64,000 nt of DNA from assembly GCF_903645325.1 (NCBI RefSeq), contig NZ_CAHJXQ010000004.1:167041-231040 (forward strand). The letters run 5' to 3'. The position numbers and the translations under genes are program-made. The notes under the pieces are model-generated. The model made no database searches. It was not told the origin of the DNA and saw only the letters and a program-made list of their open reading frames with translations. The stretch comes from Microbacterium tenebrionis. Its GTDB lineage: Bacteria; Actinomycetota; Actinomycetes; Actinomycetales; Microbacteriaceae. This document shows positions 33,060 through 42,024 of this stretch, piece after piece; positions within the stretch are counted from its first letter, which is position 1; each line of letters begins with the position of its first letter.

Positions 33060-34147
33060 GCACCGCAACCGTACCCACCACCGCCCCGACCACGCGCCGC
33101 CTGTCGACCCTCGACCGGTGGCTGCCACTCTGGATCGGCCTGGCCATGGTCTGCGGCATCCTCATCGGCCGCTTCATCCCCGGCGTCTCCGACCTCCTGG
33201 CCAGCCTCGAAGTCGGCGGCATCTCGGTGCCGATCGCACTGGGGCTGCTGGTGATGATGTACCCGGTCCTGGCGAAGGTTCGCTACGACAAGGTCGCCGC
33301 CGTCACCGGAGACAAGAGACTCCTCATCTCCTCCCTGGCACTCAACTGGCTCGTCGGCCCCGCACTGATGTTCGCCCTCGCCTGGGCGTTCCTGCCCGAC
33401 CTGCCCGAGTACCGCACCGGCCTCATCATCGTCGGCCTCGCTCGCTGCATCGCGATGGTCGTCATCTGGAACGACCTCGCCTGCGGCGACCGCGAAGCCG
33501 CAGCAGTGCTCGTCGCCATCAACTCCGTCTTCCAGGTCATCGCGTTCTCGCTCCTCGGCTGGTTCTACCTCACCGTCCTCCCCGGCTGGCTCGGACTCGA
33601 CTCGCAGGGCCTGGACATCTCGATCGGGCAGATCGCACTGAACGTGTTGATCTTCCTCGGGATACCCCTCATCGCCGGATTCGCCTCCCGTTTCATCGGG
33701 GAGCGCACGAAGGGACGCGACTGGTACGAGGACCGTTTCCTGCCGAAGATCGGCCCCTGGGCCCTCTACGGTCTCCTGTTCACCATCGTGCTGTTGTTCG
33801 CTCTTCAGGGCGAACAGGTCACCAGCCGCCCCTGGGACGTCGCTCGGATCGCACTCCCATTGCTGGCGTACTTCTCGATCATGTGGTTCATCGGCCTCTT
33901 CACCGGCAAAGCGCTGGGGCTCGGATACGCCCGCTCGTCGACGCTCGCGTTCACCGCAGCGGGCAACAACTTCGAACTCGCCATCGCCGTCGCCATCGGC
34001 ACATTCGGCGCCACATCCGGCCAGGCCCTCGCCGGAGTCGTCGGCCCGCTCATCGAAGTACCGGTTCTCGTCGGACTCGTCTATGTCTCTCTCTGGGCAG
34101 CCCGCCGCTGGTTCCACACCGATCCATTCACCGCCGAAAGGATGTAG
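33056..34147 (+). CDS. acr3: ACR3-family arsenite efflux permease
   Basis: This 363-aa membrane protein has ten transmembrane helices and exports As(OH)3. The signature ARCIAMVVIWNDLACG contains the conserved C131 (family Cys129/Cys138 equivalent). The second repeat motif is AFTAAGNNFELAIAVAI with the conserved glutamate. It is the main detoxification exit for the arsenite made by the ArsC enzymes. It overlaps trxA and is followed by the arsR-arsC fusion three bases after its stop. Confidence 0.95.
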   Translation: MSTATVPTTAPTTRRLSTLDRWLPLWIGLAMVCGILIGRFIPGVSDLLASLEVGGISVPIALGLLVMMYPVLAKVRYDKVAAVTGDKRLLISSLALNWLVGPALMFALAWAFLPDLPEYRTGLIIVGLARCIAMVVIWNDLACGDREAAAVLVAINSVFQVIAFSLLGWFYLTVLPGWLGLDSQGLDISIGQIALNVLIFLGIPLIAGFASRFIGERTKGRDWYEDRFLPKIGPWALYGLLFTIVLLFALQGEQVTSRPWDVARIALPLLAYFSIMWFIGLFTGKALGLGYARSSTLAFTAAGNNFELAIAVAIGTFGATSGQALAGVVGPLIEVPVLVGLVYVSLWAARRWFHTDPFTAERM

Positions 34148-34149
34148 AC

Positions 34150-35145
34150 ATGAACGCCATGCTCACCACCGAAGGCGACACCTGCAGTCCCGTCGCCAGC
34201 CACGCCATAGGCGTCGACGCGGCCACCTCGGTCGCCTCGACTCTGAAGGCGTTGTCGGATCCGCTCCGTCTTCGAATGCTGTCCGCCATCGCGTCGGACC
34301 CCCGCGGGGAGTCCTGCGTCTGCGACCTCGCCGAACTCGCCGACGTCGCCCAGCCGACGGTCTCTCACCATCTGAAGGTGCTCAAGGACGTCGATGTCCT
34401 CACCTCTGAGAGGCGTGGAACCTGGGTCTGGTATCGGATCAACCCGAACCGCCGCAGCGCCGTCACGGCCTTGCTGGAATCCTTTGCGCCCGCGACGCTC
34501 GCCCCATGGAGTGTCGCCGATGACCACCACGATGAGCCACGGCCAGACTTCGACGCGCGCGTGACCCACCTCGCGGATGAACTCGCCGCGGAAGTCACCG
34601 AGCTGGATCCCGACGTCGTGCTCACCATTGTCCGTGAGTCCTACATAGCCCTCGCGCGGACCGCACGAGTCACGTCAGCACTCGTGCCTTTGACCGAGCG
34701 CTTCGCGCGTCAACGACTCGCCGACCTCACCCGCGACCGCGATGCATCGGTCCCGCAGGTGCTCTTCGTCTGCGTTGCCAACGCCGGACGTTCGCAGCTC
34801 GCCGCCGCGCTCGTCAACAAGCTCGCTGCCGGCAAGGTCATCGCTCGCTCGGCGGGGTCTGCTCCCGCCGACGTCATGCACCCGCACGTCCGTTCGATCC
34901 TCGCTGAAATCGAAGGCGACCTGGCCGCTGAGCGCTTCCCGAAACCACTCACAGACGATGCCGTCCGCGCGGCCGACGTCGTCATCACGATGGGCTGCGG
35001 CGACGTCTGCCCAATCATCCCCGGGGTCCGTTACGACGACTGGGCCGTCGGAGACCCGGCCCTCGCCTCGCGCGACGGCGTCGCAGCCATCCGCGACGAC
35101 ATCGCCGGACGCGTGCGCGCGCTCGTCGACGATCTCCTCCCTTGA
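34150..35145 (+). CDS. Fusion: ArsR repressor plus three-helix linker plus arsenate reductase
   Basis: This 331-aa protein starts with a complete ArsR domain (KALSDPLRLRMLSAIASD, metal motif SCVCDLAEL, recognition helix VAQPTVSHHLKVLKDVDVL). A helical segment follows (ELDPDVVLTIVRESYIALAR), then an ArsC domain with VLFVCVANAGRSQLAAAL and ITMGCGDVCPIIPGVRYDDW. One protein could therefore sense arsenite and reduce arsenate. Unlike the fusion at 22044, the ArsR part keeps its cysteines. ATG 34150 is the start; the longer open frame upstream is an acr3 shadow. Confidence 0.88.
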   Translation: MNAMLTTEGDTCSPVASHAIGVDAATSVASTLKALSDPLRLRMLSAIASDPRGESCVCDLAELADVAQPTVSHHLKVLKDVDVLTSERRGTWVWYRINPNRRSAVTALLESFAPATLAPWSVADDHHDEPRPDFDARVTHLADELAAEVTELDPDVVLTIVRESYIALARTARVTSALVPLTERFARQRLADLTRDRDASVPQVLFVCVANAGRSQLAAALVNKLAAGKVIARSAGSAPADVMHPHVRSILAEIEGDLAAERFPKPLTDDAVRAADVVITMGCGDVCPIIPGVRYDDWAVGDPALASRDGVAAIRDDIAGRVRALVDDLLP

Positions 35146-35170
35146 CCAACCCTTCTCACCAGGAGCAACC

Positions 35171-35578
35171 ATGACTGACACGACCACCAAGCCTTCCGTC
35201 CTCTTCGTCTGCGTGCACAACGCCGGACGCTCGCAGATGGCCGCAGGATTCCTGCGCGACATCGCCGGAGACCGTGTTGAAGTCCGCTCCGCCGGCTCCA
35301 TGCCCGCCGACCAGATCAACCCAACCGCCGTCGAGGCAATGCAGGAACTCGGCATCGACATCACCGCCGAGCAGCCCAAGGTGCTCACGACCGAGGCCGT
35401 GCAGGCATCCGACGTCGTCATCACGATGGGATGCGGTGACGCATGCCCGTTCTTCCCCGGTAAGCGCTACGAGGACTGGAAGCTCGACGACCCGGCCGGC
35501 CAGGGTATCGACGCTGTACGCCCCATCCGCGACGACATCCGCGCGCGCATCGAGCAGCTGGTCAGCGAACTGGTCTGA
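35171..35578 (+). CDS. arsC: Arsenate reductase, low-molecular-weight phosphatase type
   Basis: This 135-aa protein has VLFVCVHNAGRSQMAAGFLR (Cx5R) and ITMGCGDACPFFPGKRYEDW, as in the mycothiol-linked ArsC1/ArsC2 enzymes of Corynebacterium. AGGAG precedes the ATG. It is the last gene of the trxB-trxA-acr3-arsRC-arsC operon. Confidence 0.92.
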   Translation: MTDTTTKPSVLFVCVHNAGRSQMAAGFLRDIAGDRVEVRSAGSMPADQINPTAVEAMQELGIDITAEQPKVLTTEAVQASDVVITMGCGDACPFFPGKRYEDWKLDDPAGQGIDAVRPIRDDIRARIEQLVSELV

Positions 35579-35597
35579 ATCAGACCGGTGCCTGCCG

Positions 35598-35629
35598 GGG
35601 AGGGGGTCGCCTCATGGCAGCCCCCTCCC
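35598..35629. terminator. Hairpin between arsC and the sulP gene
   Basis: GGGAGGGGG (35598-35606) pairs with CCCCCTCCC (35621-35629). The genes converge here, so it could terminate both. Confidence 0.6.
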
Positions 35630-35646
35630 TCTCCCGCTTCAGGGGC

Positions 35647-37164
35647 TCAGTGCCCGGCGCCGAGATTGCCGGTGAGGCGGCCGTGGAAGGCTGCCGCGGT
35701 GTCATTCAGGCCTTCAATGGTGACGTTTTTCCCGTGGTGTTCGTACTTGGTGACGATCGCATCGAGGGCAGCGACCGTGGAGGCATCCCAGACGTGAGAT
35801 CGGCTCATGTCAATGACCACGGTGTCAGGGTCCTCGGCGTACTCGAATTGCGTGGTGAGGTCGTTGCTGGAGGCGAAGAACAGTTCTCCGTCGACGGCGT
35901 AATGCGCTGCGTCACCCTCGTCGCTGAGCACGCGGGTGACGCTCACGAAGTGAGCGACGCGACGCGCGAACATGATCATCGCAGCGATCACACCGAGGAT
36001 GACGCCGACCGCGAGATTGTGCGTCCAAACGGTCGCAATGACGGTGATGAGCATCACGGCGGTCTCGCTCTTGGGCATCCGCTTGAGAGTGCCCCAGCGG
36101 ATGCTGTGCCAGTCGAACGTGGCGATCGAGACGACAACCATGACGGCAACAAGCGCCGCCATGGGGATGATCGCAACGACGTCGCCGAGAGCGAGGATCA
36201 GCACGAGCAGGAAGACTCCGGCGAGGAAGGTCGAGATGCGGGTCCGGGCGCCGGAGGCCTTGACGTTGATCATGGTCTGGCCGATCATCGCGCAACCCCC
36301 CATGCCGCCGAACGCTCCCGAGAGGATGTTCGCGGCTCCCTGGCCGAGTGCCTCGCGGGTCTTGCGCGAGTGGGTGTCGGTGATGTCGTCGACGAGCTTC
36401 GCGGTCATGAGCGACTCGAGAAGGCCGACGACGGCCATGGCGAGAGCGTAGGGGGCGATGATCTGCAGAGTCTCCAAGTTCAGCGGCACGTTCGGGATGA
36501 ACAGCTCCGGAAGGCTCTGGGGGAGCTCGCCCTGATCGCCCACGTTTGGGACGTTCCAAGCGAAGACGACGACGGCAGCGGTGAGCAGCACGATCGCGAC
36601 GAGCGGCGCCGGGACGACCTTCGTGATGCGCGGCATGAGGAACATCACCAGGAGTCCGACTGCCACGAGCGGGTAGACCAGCCAGGGCACGTCGAAGAGC
36701 TGGGGAAGTTGGGACGTGAAGATCAGGATCGCCAGGGCGTTCACGAACCCGACCATCACCGAGCGCGGGATGAAGCGCATCAGCTTGGCGACGCCGAGGA
36801 GGGCGAGGACGATCTGGATGAGCCCGCCGAGAAGAACAGTGGCGATGAAGTAGTCCATGCCGTACTCGCGGGCCACCGGCGCGATGACGAGCGCGATCGC
36901 GCCGGTCGCTGCGGTGATCATTGCGGGGCGGCCACCGAGGAACGCGATCGCGACCGCCATGATGAACGACGAGAACAGGCCTACGCGCGGGTCGACGCCC
37001 GCGATGATCGAGAACGCGATCGCCTCCGGGATTAGGGCGAGTGCGACGACGAGACCAGCGAGGACCTCACGGGTGAGGAGGCGCGGGCTGCGCAGCGCCT
37101 GCATGACGGTGGGTTCGATGCGATAACGCGACGCGGAGTCGCGGGTGGGGGTGACGGCAGTCAT
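35647..37164 (-). CDS. SulP-family anion transporter with STAS domain
   Basis: From ATG 37164 (GGAGGG upstream) it has 505 aa. The transport domain begins with [20 protein letters not shown] (SulP signature) and has about 11-12 helices, including [22 protein letters not shown]-terminal STAS domain ([20 protein letters not shown]) follows. Substrates of the family include sulfate and bicarbonate, so arsenate or chromate relevance is speculative. It is divergent from a MerR regulator, which probably controls it. Confidence 0.9.
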   Translation of the reverse strand: MTAVTPTRDSASRYRIEPTVMQALRSPRLLTREVLAGLVVALALIPEAIAFSIIAGVDPRVGLFSSFIMAVAIAFLGGRPAMITAATGAIALVIAPVAREYGMDYFIATVLLGGLIQIVLALLGVAKLMRFIPRSVMVGFVNALAILIFTSQLPQLFDVPWLVYPLVAVGLLVMFLMPRITKVVPAPLVAIVLLTAAVVVFAWNVPNVGDQGELPQSLPELFIPNVPLNLETLQIIAPYALAMAVVGLLESLMTAKLVDDITDTHSRKTREALGQGAANILSGAFGGMGGCAMIGQTMINVKASGARTRISTFLAGVFLLVLILALGDVVAIIPMAALVAVMVVVSIATFDWHSIRWGTLKRMPKSETAVMLITVIATVWTHNLAVGVILGVIAAMIMFARRVAHFVSVTRVLSDEGDAAHYAVDGELFFASSNDLTTQFEYAEDPDTVVIDMSRSHVWDASTVAALDAIVTKYEHHGKNVTIEGLNDTAAAFHGRLTGNLGAGH

Positions 37165-37340
37165 GTGCCCTCCGGGTGGTGGGCTCTCTCGTGAGAGCGC
37201 GGGAAACGAATGGGAGCGCAGCGGTGCGCAGGCGTCGGTCAGGCCGACGCGAGAAGATGAGGGGTGGCGGCGCGAGAACCGCGCCGCGTGCAACTCTAAC
37301 GTGACGTGAGTGTTGCGAGGAAATCGATTGAAGGTGGCCG

Positions 37341-37733
37341 TTGGGCAACGACGAAACCATGCGCATCGGTGAGGTCACCGAACGTACATCCCTGTCTCTC
37401 CGTACCCTCCGGCACTGGGAAGATGCCGGCCTCGTCGCGCCATCCGCGCGCACCGAAGGAAATTTCCGGCTCTACACGGAGAAGGATGTCGAACGACTGC
37501 TGCTCATTCGTAGGATGAAGCCTCTCGGGTACACCCTCGACGAGATGCGCGAGTTACTGGACGTCGTCGATGCTCTGGCCGTGACCCCCGACAGTTCTTC
37601 TCTGCGTGCCCGTCTCGACGACATCAGAGAGGGTGCGCGGGTTCGACGAGAGAAGCTCACTGAACAACTCGCAATGGCCGACGAGTTCGTGGGATTGCTC
37701 GGTCGCCTGTCGTTAGGAACGCCACTTCCTTAG
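37341..37733 (+). CDS. MerR-family transcriptional regulator
   Basis: This 130-aa protein has a MerR N-terminal winged helix (MRIGEVTERTSLSLRTLRHW, EDAGLVAPSARTEGNFRLYT) followed by a dimerisation coiled coil (DDIREGARVRREKLTEQLAM). It lacks the C-terminal metal cysteines of MerR/ZntR, so the effector is unknown. The TTG start at 37341 has GAAGG upstream. ATG 37359 is the alternative. It is divergent from sulP, its likely target. Confidence 0.83.
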   Translation: MGNDETMRIGEVTERTSLSLRTLRHWEDAGLVAPSARTEGNFRLYTEKDVERLLLIRRMKPLGYTLDEMRELLDVVDALAVTPDSSSLRARLDDIREGARVRREKLTEQLAMADEFVGLLGRLSLGTPLP

Positions 37734-37782
37734 CCCACGTTCACCTGAGTTCGGAAGCAGCCGGCTCGGACGGTGAGGATTT

Positions 37783-37989
37783 TCAAGCGCGGCCAAGATC
37801 GTCAATCTGAGAACCCTCGACGAGCCTGTCGAGTGCATCGACCACTTCATCATCAACGCTCATCCACGAACGCCAACCCGGCTCGTCTTTATGCAGAACG
37901 CGCTCTTCGTCGCGGTAGATCCGAGAGACAGTTCCGTCGACATCGAGGACGAGAAGTCCGCGTCCGGATTGCCGGTCTGACGATGGCAC
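37783..37989 (-). pseudogene. N-terminal fragment of a HAD-like hydrolase
   Basis: It reads GLLVLDVDGTVSRIYRDEER, then WMSVDDEVVDALDRLVEGSQ and stops. DVDGT is the HAD catalytic loop, but the remaining ~150 residues are missing. It is probably debris near the right end of E2b. Confidence 0.55.
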
Positions 37990-38199
37990 TGCTGTCGGCT
38001 CCTTCGGGTCATCGTGGGCTCAGGGCGGAGCCGTCTCAGAGCGAAGCTTCCCAGGTTGTGATTGTGAGCTCAAGCCGGTCATCCTTATTTCGAGCAGCGG
38101 TGCCTATGGCACCGTTGCGGGCGTTTCATTCCGCGTCGATCCATTGCTCGGACAACCTCACGTGAACCCCTGGATGGCGCAAGATGTAAACGGGAGGCG
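37990..38199. other. Intergenic, no gene seen
   Basis: There is no frame with convincing codon bias between the HAD fragment and the small frameshifted ORF. Confidence 0.3.
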
Positions 38200-38443
38200 A
38201 TGACGATGAATCTCTACCTGGTGAGGAACCCTGACGGCGTACCTGTCTGGGTTGCATTCGAGTCACGCACACGTGCCCGCAGGCGGGCTTGTCGATACGA
38301 AGTATCTGCAGGTCGTGAACTACTCATCGCTGAAGGTGGGGCAGCGGATCGTCGTGACCGCAGACGACGCCCGAAACGCAATCCGACAGGCGATGATCCT
38401 TTGCTCTATCTTGGCTGGAGAGGACCCCTCGGATCTCGCCTGA
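38200..38443 (+). pseudogene. Small hypothetical gene, apparently frameshifted
   Basis: The first frame gives MTMNLYLVRNPDGVPVWVAF. From about 38255 the convincing protein continues in another frame as VPAGGLVDTKYLQVVNYSSL and DDARNAIRQAMILCSILAGE, ending at 38443. Together they would make a ~80-aa protein. I do not recognise it. Confidence 0.45.
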
Positions 38444-38474
38444 CCGAAACACCGAGACACGCTCGTCGCAGATT

Positions 38475-38579
38475 CTGACAACTCGGGTGAGACAAATTGG
38501 CGGCGGGTCGCGCTAGAGATTTCGCGTAATTCCGGTGATCGTTCGTCTCATCTCATGACAACTCTCGCGAGATCGGACA
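38475..38579 (-). repeat. E2b right end with two end-binding motifs
   Basis: CTGACAACTCGGGTGAGAC (38475-38493) and TGACAACTCTCGCGAGAT (38556-38573), followed by CGGACA, repeat the right-end layout of E2a (18380-18484), with about 80 bp between sites. The next five bases are ATCCC. Confidence 0.75.
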
Positions 38580-38658
38580 ATCCCGATTCCTCTCATGGTC
38601 GTGCCTCCTGCGCGGTACTCTACGGGTGGATCTCGGCGGTGGACATGGCGGAGGCGTG

Positions 38659-40047
38659 ATGAATGAGTCGGACAAGGACGTGACCGACCCCGAGCTCGCG
38701 CCGCGCCTCACGGACGAGCAGTGGCACAGGCTCTGCGCCCGCGGCGCGATCCGTTACGTCGACGACAGCGAGATCCTCTTCACCACCGGGCAGCGCGACT
38801 ACCCGATGATCCTCGTCGAGGACGGCGAGATCGAGGTCGTCCGAGACTCGCCCGCCTGGATGGACGAAGAGGTGATCGCCGTCATGGACCCGCGATCCTT
38901 CGCCGGCGAGCTCGGGCTTCTCAACGGTCAGCGCGCGTTCCTCACCGCCCGCGCGATCGGGCCCGGTCGGGTCCGGGAGGTCTCACGCAGCGACCTTCGC
39001 CGACTCCTCGCCGAGGACGACGAGCTCGGCGACATCATCCTGCACGCGCTGTGGGCGCGCCGTGAGTCGCTGCGCCGCGGCTCGGCCGCGATGACCCTCA
39101 AGATCGTCGGCGCCGCCGGCTCGCCGGGGTTCCTCTCGCTGCGCCGCTTCGCGAATCGCCTCGACCTCGTGCACATGGCCGTCGAGCTCGACCTGGATGC
39201 TCCGGCCCATCCGCTGCACGCGCGATATGCACCGGGCGACCTCCCGATCGTCTTCCTCGAGGGGCAGCCCATCGTGCGCGCCACACCGGGCATGCTCGCC
39301 GAGCAGCTCGGGCTGAGCTACGAACCGGGCGATGAGGACGTCGTCGACCTCGTCGTCATCGGCGGCGGCCCCGCCGGCCTCGCGTCGGCGATCTACGCGG
39401 CATCCGAGGGGCTGAGCACCGTGCTCGTCGACGCCGTCGCCCCGGGCGGGCAGGCCGCGTCGACCTCGCGGATCGAGAACTACCTCGGATTCCCGTTCGG
39501 AGTCAGCGGCGACAGCCTCACCGGACAGGCGGTCCTGCAGGCCATCAAGTTCGGCGTCCGGGTGTGCGCGCCGTGCGAGGCGGTCAGCCTGCGCAGCCTC
39601 GGCGACGACCTTGGCGCGCGGATGTCGTCCTATCTCGTGCGGCGCATCCGCGAGGAGTCGCGCATCCGGGTGCATCTCGGCGCGAACGTCACCGGTCTCG
39701 ACGGCGACGCCGGTCTGTCGACGGTCGTCATCGACACCGTGGGGCCCGTGCAGGCCCGCGGCCTGTTCTGCTTCATCGGCGCCGAGCCCGCCACGGAGTG
39801 GCTCGCCGAGCTCGATCGCGACGATGCCGGATTCATCCGCACCGGAACCGACGTCACCCGGCAGTCGCTCGAACGCTGGCAGACGATGGGGCGCGAGCCG
39901 CTGCCGTTCGAGACCTCGGTCCCGCGGGTCTTCGCCGCCGGCGACGTGCGCCGCGGATCCATGAAGCGGGTCGCCGCCGCCGTGGGCGAGGGGTCGAGCG
40001 CGGTCGCATCCGTGCACCGTGCGCTCGCAGCGCATCCGGTCGCCTGA
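38659..40047 (+). CDS. Cyclic-nucleotide-domain thioredoxin-reductase-like FAD oxidoreductase, internally deleted
   Basis: ATG 38659 (GGAGG upstream) gives 462 aa; relatives have about 550. Residues ~1-150 form a cNMP-binding-type domain (EILFTTGQRDYPMILVEDGE, FAGELGLLNGQRAFLTARAI). A thioredoxin-like segment and an FAD domain follow (VVIGGGPAGLASAIYAASEG, GGQAASTSRIENYLGFPFGV). After VCAPCEAVSLR (about residue 312) the protein jumps to SLGDDLGARMSSYLVRRIRE. The expected ~80 residues with the NADPH Rossmann motif GxGxxA are absent, in frame. The C-terminal FAD motif VFAAGDVRRGSMKRVAAAVG is present. NADPH use is probably lost. Confidence 0.8.
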   Translation: MNESDKDVTDPELAPRLTDEQWHRLCARGAIRYVDDSEILFTTGQRDYPMILVEDGEIEVVRDSPAWMDEEVIAVMDPRSFAGELGLLNGQRAFLTARAIGPGRVREVSRSDLRRLLAEDDELGDIILHALWARRESLRRGSAAMTLKIVGAAGSPGFLSLRRFANRLDLVHMAVELDLDAPAHPLHARYAPGDLPIVFLEGQPIVRATPGMLAEQLGLSYEPGDEDVVDLVVIGGGPAGLASAIYAASEGLSTVLVDAVAPGGQAASTSRIENYLGFPFGVSGDSLTGQAVLQAIKFGVRVCAPCEAVSLRSLGDDLGARMSSYLVRRIREESRIRVHLGANVTGLDGDAGLSTVVIDTVGPVQARGLFCFIGAEPATEWLAELDRDDAGFIRTGTDVTRQSLERWQTMGREPLPFETSVPRVFAAGDVRRGSMKRVAAAVGEGSSAVASVHRALAAHPVA

Positions 40048-40063
40048 ACGAGAGCGGCACGAC

Positions 40064-40094
40064 GAAGGGGCCGCGGCTGCGCCGCGACCCCTTC
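40064..40094. terminator. Bidirectional terminator hairpin
   Basis: GAAGGGGCCGCGGC pairs with GCCGCGACCCCTTC around TGC, between two convergent genes. Confidence 0.8.
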
Positions 40095-40108
40095 TCCCCC
40101 GATCTGAT

Positions 40109-41704
40109 TCAGCTGAACTGGTTCATCGTGTTGTCCTTGCCGCCGGCCTTGAGCGCGGCATCCCCGGCGAAGTACTCCTTGTGGTTGTCGCCGATGTCCG
40201 AGCCCGCCATGTTCTGGTGCTTGACCGTCGCGATCCCCTCTCGGATCTCGCGGCGCTGCACGCCGCGGACGTAAGCGAGCATCCCCTCGTCGCCGAAGTA
40301 GCCCTTGGCCAGGTCATCGGTCGAGAGAGCCGCCGTGTGGTAGGTCGGCAGCGTGATGAGGTGGTGGAAGATGCCCGCGCGAGCCGAGCCGTCCTTCTGG
40401 AACGAGCGGATCTTCTCGTCGGCCAGGCGCCCCAGCTCCGTGTCATCGTAGGAGACGTTCATCAGGTCGCCGCGATCGTATGCCGAGACGTCCGCGCCAT
40501 CCTTCTCGAGCTGGTCGAACGCCTGCTGGCGGAAGTTGAGCGTCCAGTTGAACGACGGGCTGTTGTTGTAGACGAGCTTGGCGTTGGGGATCTGCTCGCG
40601 GATCGCGTCGACCATGCCGGCGATCTGCTCGACGTGCGGCTTCTCGGTCTCGATCCAGAGCAGGTCGGCGCCGTTGCGCAGCGACGTGATGCAGTCGAGC
40701 ACGCAGCGCTCCTCGCCCGTGCCGGCGCGGAACTGGTACAGGTTGCTCGCCAGTCGCTTCGGGCGCAGCAGCTTGCCGTCGCGCTTGATGATGACGTCGC
40801 CGTTGCCGAGCTCGGCCTCCGAGATCTCCTCGACGTCCAGGAACGCGTTGTACTGGTCGCCCAGGTCGCCGGGCTCCGTCGAGACCGCGAGCTTCTGGGT
40901 GAGGCCGGCGCCGAGCGAGTCGGTGCGGGCGACGATCACGCCGTTGTCGATCCCCAGCTCGAGGAACGCGTAGCGCACCGCGTTGAGCTTCGCGATGAAG
41001 TCCTCGTGCGGAACCGTGACCTTGCCGTCCTGGTGGCCGCACTGCTTCTCGTCGGAGACCTGGTTCTCGATCTGGATCGCGCAGGCGCCCGCCTCGATCA
41101 TCTTCTTCGCGAGCAGGTACGTGGCCTCGGGGTTTCCGAACCCGGCGTCGATGTCGGCGATGATCGGTACGACGTGGGTCTCGTGGTTGTCGATCTGCGA
41201 CTGGATGAACTCCACCGCGGTCTCGTCGCCGGCGACGCGCGCCTCGTCGAGCTTCGTGAACAGCAGGTCGAGCTCGCGGGCGTCGGCCTGGCGGAGGAAC
41301 GTGTAGAGCTCCTCGATCAGCGCGGGCACCGAAGTCTTCTCGTGCATCGACTGATCGGGGAGCGGGCCGAACTCCGAACGGAGAGCGGCGACCATCCAGC
41401 CCGAGAGGTAGAGGTAGCGCTTGTTCGTGGACTTCAGGTGCTTCTTGATCGAGATCAGCTTCTGCTGGCCGATGAACCCGTGCCAGACGCCGAGCGACTG
41501 GGTGTACAGCGACGGGTCGCCGTCGTACTCGGTCATGTCGCGGCGCATGATGTCGGCCGTGTACTGGGCGATCTCGAGACCGGTCCGGAACCGGTTCTGC
41601 GCCCGCATGCGGGCGACGTACTCGGGGTTGATCGCGTCCCAGCTCGAGCCGTTCTGCTCCTTGAGAGCCTGGATCTTCTCGATGTCGTCGGTGTACGCAG
41701 TCAT
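40109..41704 (-). CDS. aceA: Isocitrate lyase
   Basis: This is the first enzyme of the glyoxylate shunt, splitting isocitrate into succinate and glyoxylate. The 531-aa length and the active-site loop SDEKQCGHQDGKVTVP match the long Pseudomonas-type isocitrate lyase. Other features are PIIADIDAGFGNPEATYLLA and DLLWIETEKPHVEQIAGMVD. I chose ATG 41704, with GGAG upstream, over a longer frame that adds a non-family leader. It is probably induced on acetate or fatty acids; no operator is identified. Confidence 0.95.
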   Translation of the reverse strand: MTAYTDDIEKIQALKEQNGSSWDAINPEYVARMRAQNRFRTGLEIAQYTADIMRRDMTEYDGDPSLYTQSLGVWHGFIGQQKLISIKKHLKSTNKRYLYLSGWMVAALRSEFGPLPDQSMHEKTSVPALIEELYTFLRQADARELDLLFTKLDEARVAGDETAVEFIQSQIDNHETHVVPIIADIDAGFGNPEATYLLAKKMIEAGACAIQIENQVSDEKQCGHQDGKVTVPHEDFIAKLNAVRYAFLELGIDNGVIVARTDSLGAGLTQKLAVSTEPGDLGDQYNAFLDVEEISEAELGNGDVIIKRDGKLLRPKRLASNLYQFRAGTGEERCVLDCITSLRNGADLLWIETEKPHVEQIAGMVDAIREQIPNAKLVYNNSPSFNWTLNFRQQAFDQLEKDGADVSAYDRGDLMNVSYDDTELGRLADEKIRSFQKDGSARAGIFHHLITLPTYHTAALSTDDLAKGYFGDEGMLAYVRGVQRREIREGIATVKHQNMAGSDIGDNHKEYFAGDAALKAGGKDNTMNQFS

Positions 41705-42024
41705 TTCGACTCCTTCGTGGATGCTGACGTTGGCTGAGGTCGTTGCATCCACTCTGGGCCAAGAAAACTGCGTCTTCATGCCATTCGGGGTGTGAAGAAA
41801 AGCAATCCTTCTGCGTTCTGGAAGAAGAATCCCCGTGCGAGGCACGCGCGACGCCGGTCGGGTCTCGCGCACCGCGGAGCCGGTGCCCGCGGTCGACTGA
41901 CGCTCAGCGCCGGCATCCGCATCTTCGACGTCCCGGGGGCGCCGCTACGACGGGGAGATCGTCGGGATGTACGAGGGTGCCGAGCGGAGCTTCGGCCGCA
42001 TCTACCGGCCGAAGCTCTCCGGGC
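41705..42024. other. Intergenic upstream of aceA; possible gene remnant
   Basis: This contains the aceA promoter. At about 41945-42035 (+) a frame reads YDGEIVGMYEGAERSFGRIY, then RPKLSG, with host-like bias but no start. It could be the tail of a lost gene. Family not recognised. Confidence 0.35.

Larger units (their letters stand above)
18490..38579. mobile_element. Element E2b, 20.1 kb arsenic/phosphate resistance island
   Basis: The left end is at 18490. The right end reads TGACAACTCTCGCGAGAT then CGGACA, ending at 38579, with a second inverted site at 38475-38493. Its cargo is described gene by gene below. The flanking pentamers are TGTCC (left) and ATCCC (right), so no target duplication is visible. 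The element may have been rearranged, or E2a may have inserted into a tandem arrangement. No TnsB/TniA-like gene lies inside it. Confidence 0.65.

Noticed and set aside
33118..35145. A 675-codon frame covering acr3 and the arsR-arsC fusion
   Set aside because: The first ~344 codons are an out-of-frame shadow of acr3. The real gene starts at 34150.
7588..38579. A single 31-kb transposon bounded by 7588 and 38579
   Set aside because: The flanks TGTCC and ATCCC differ and internal ends at 18484/18490 have the full end architecture, so two elements fit better.
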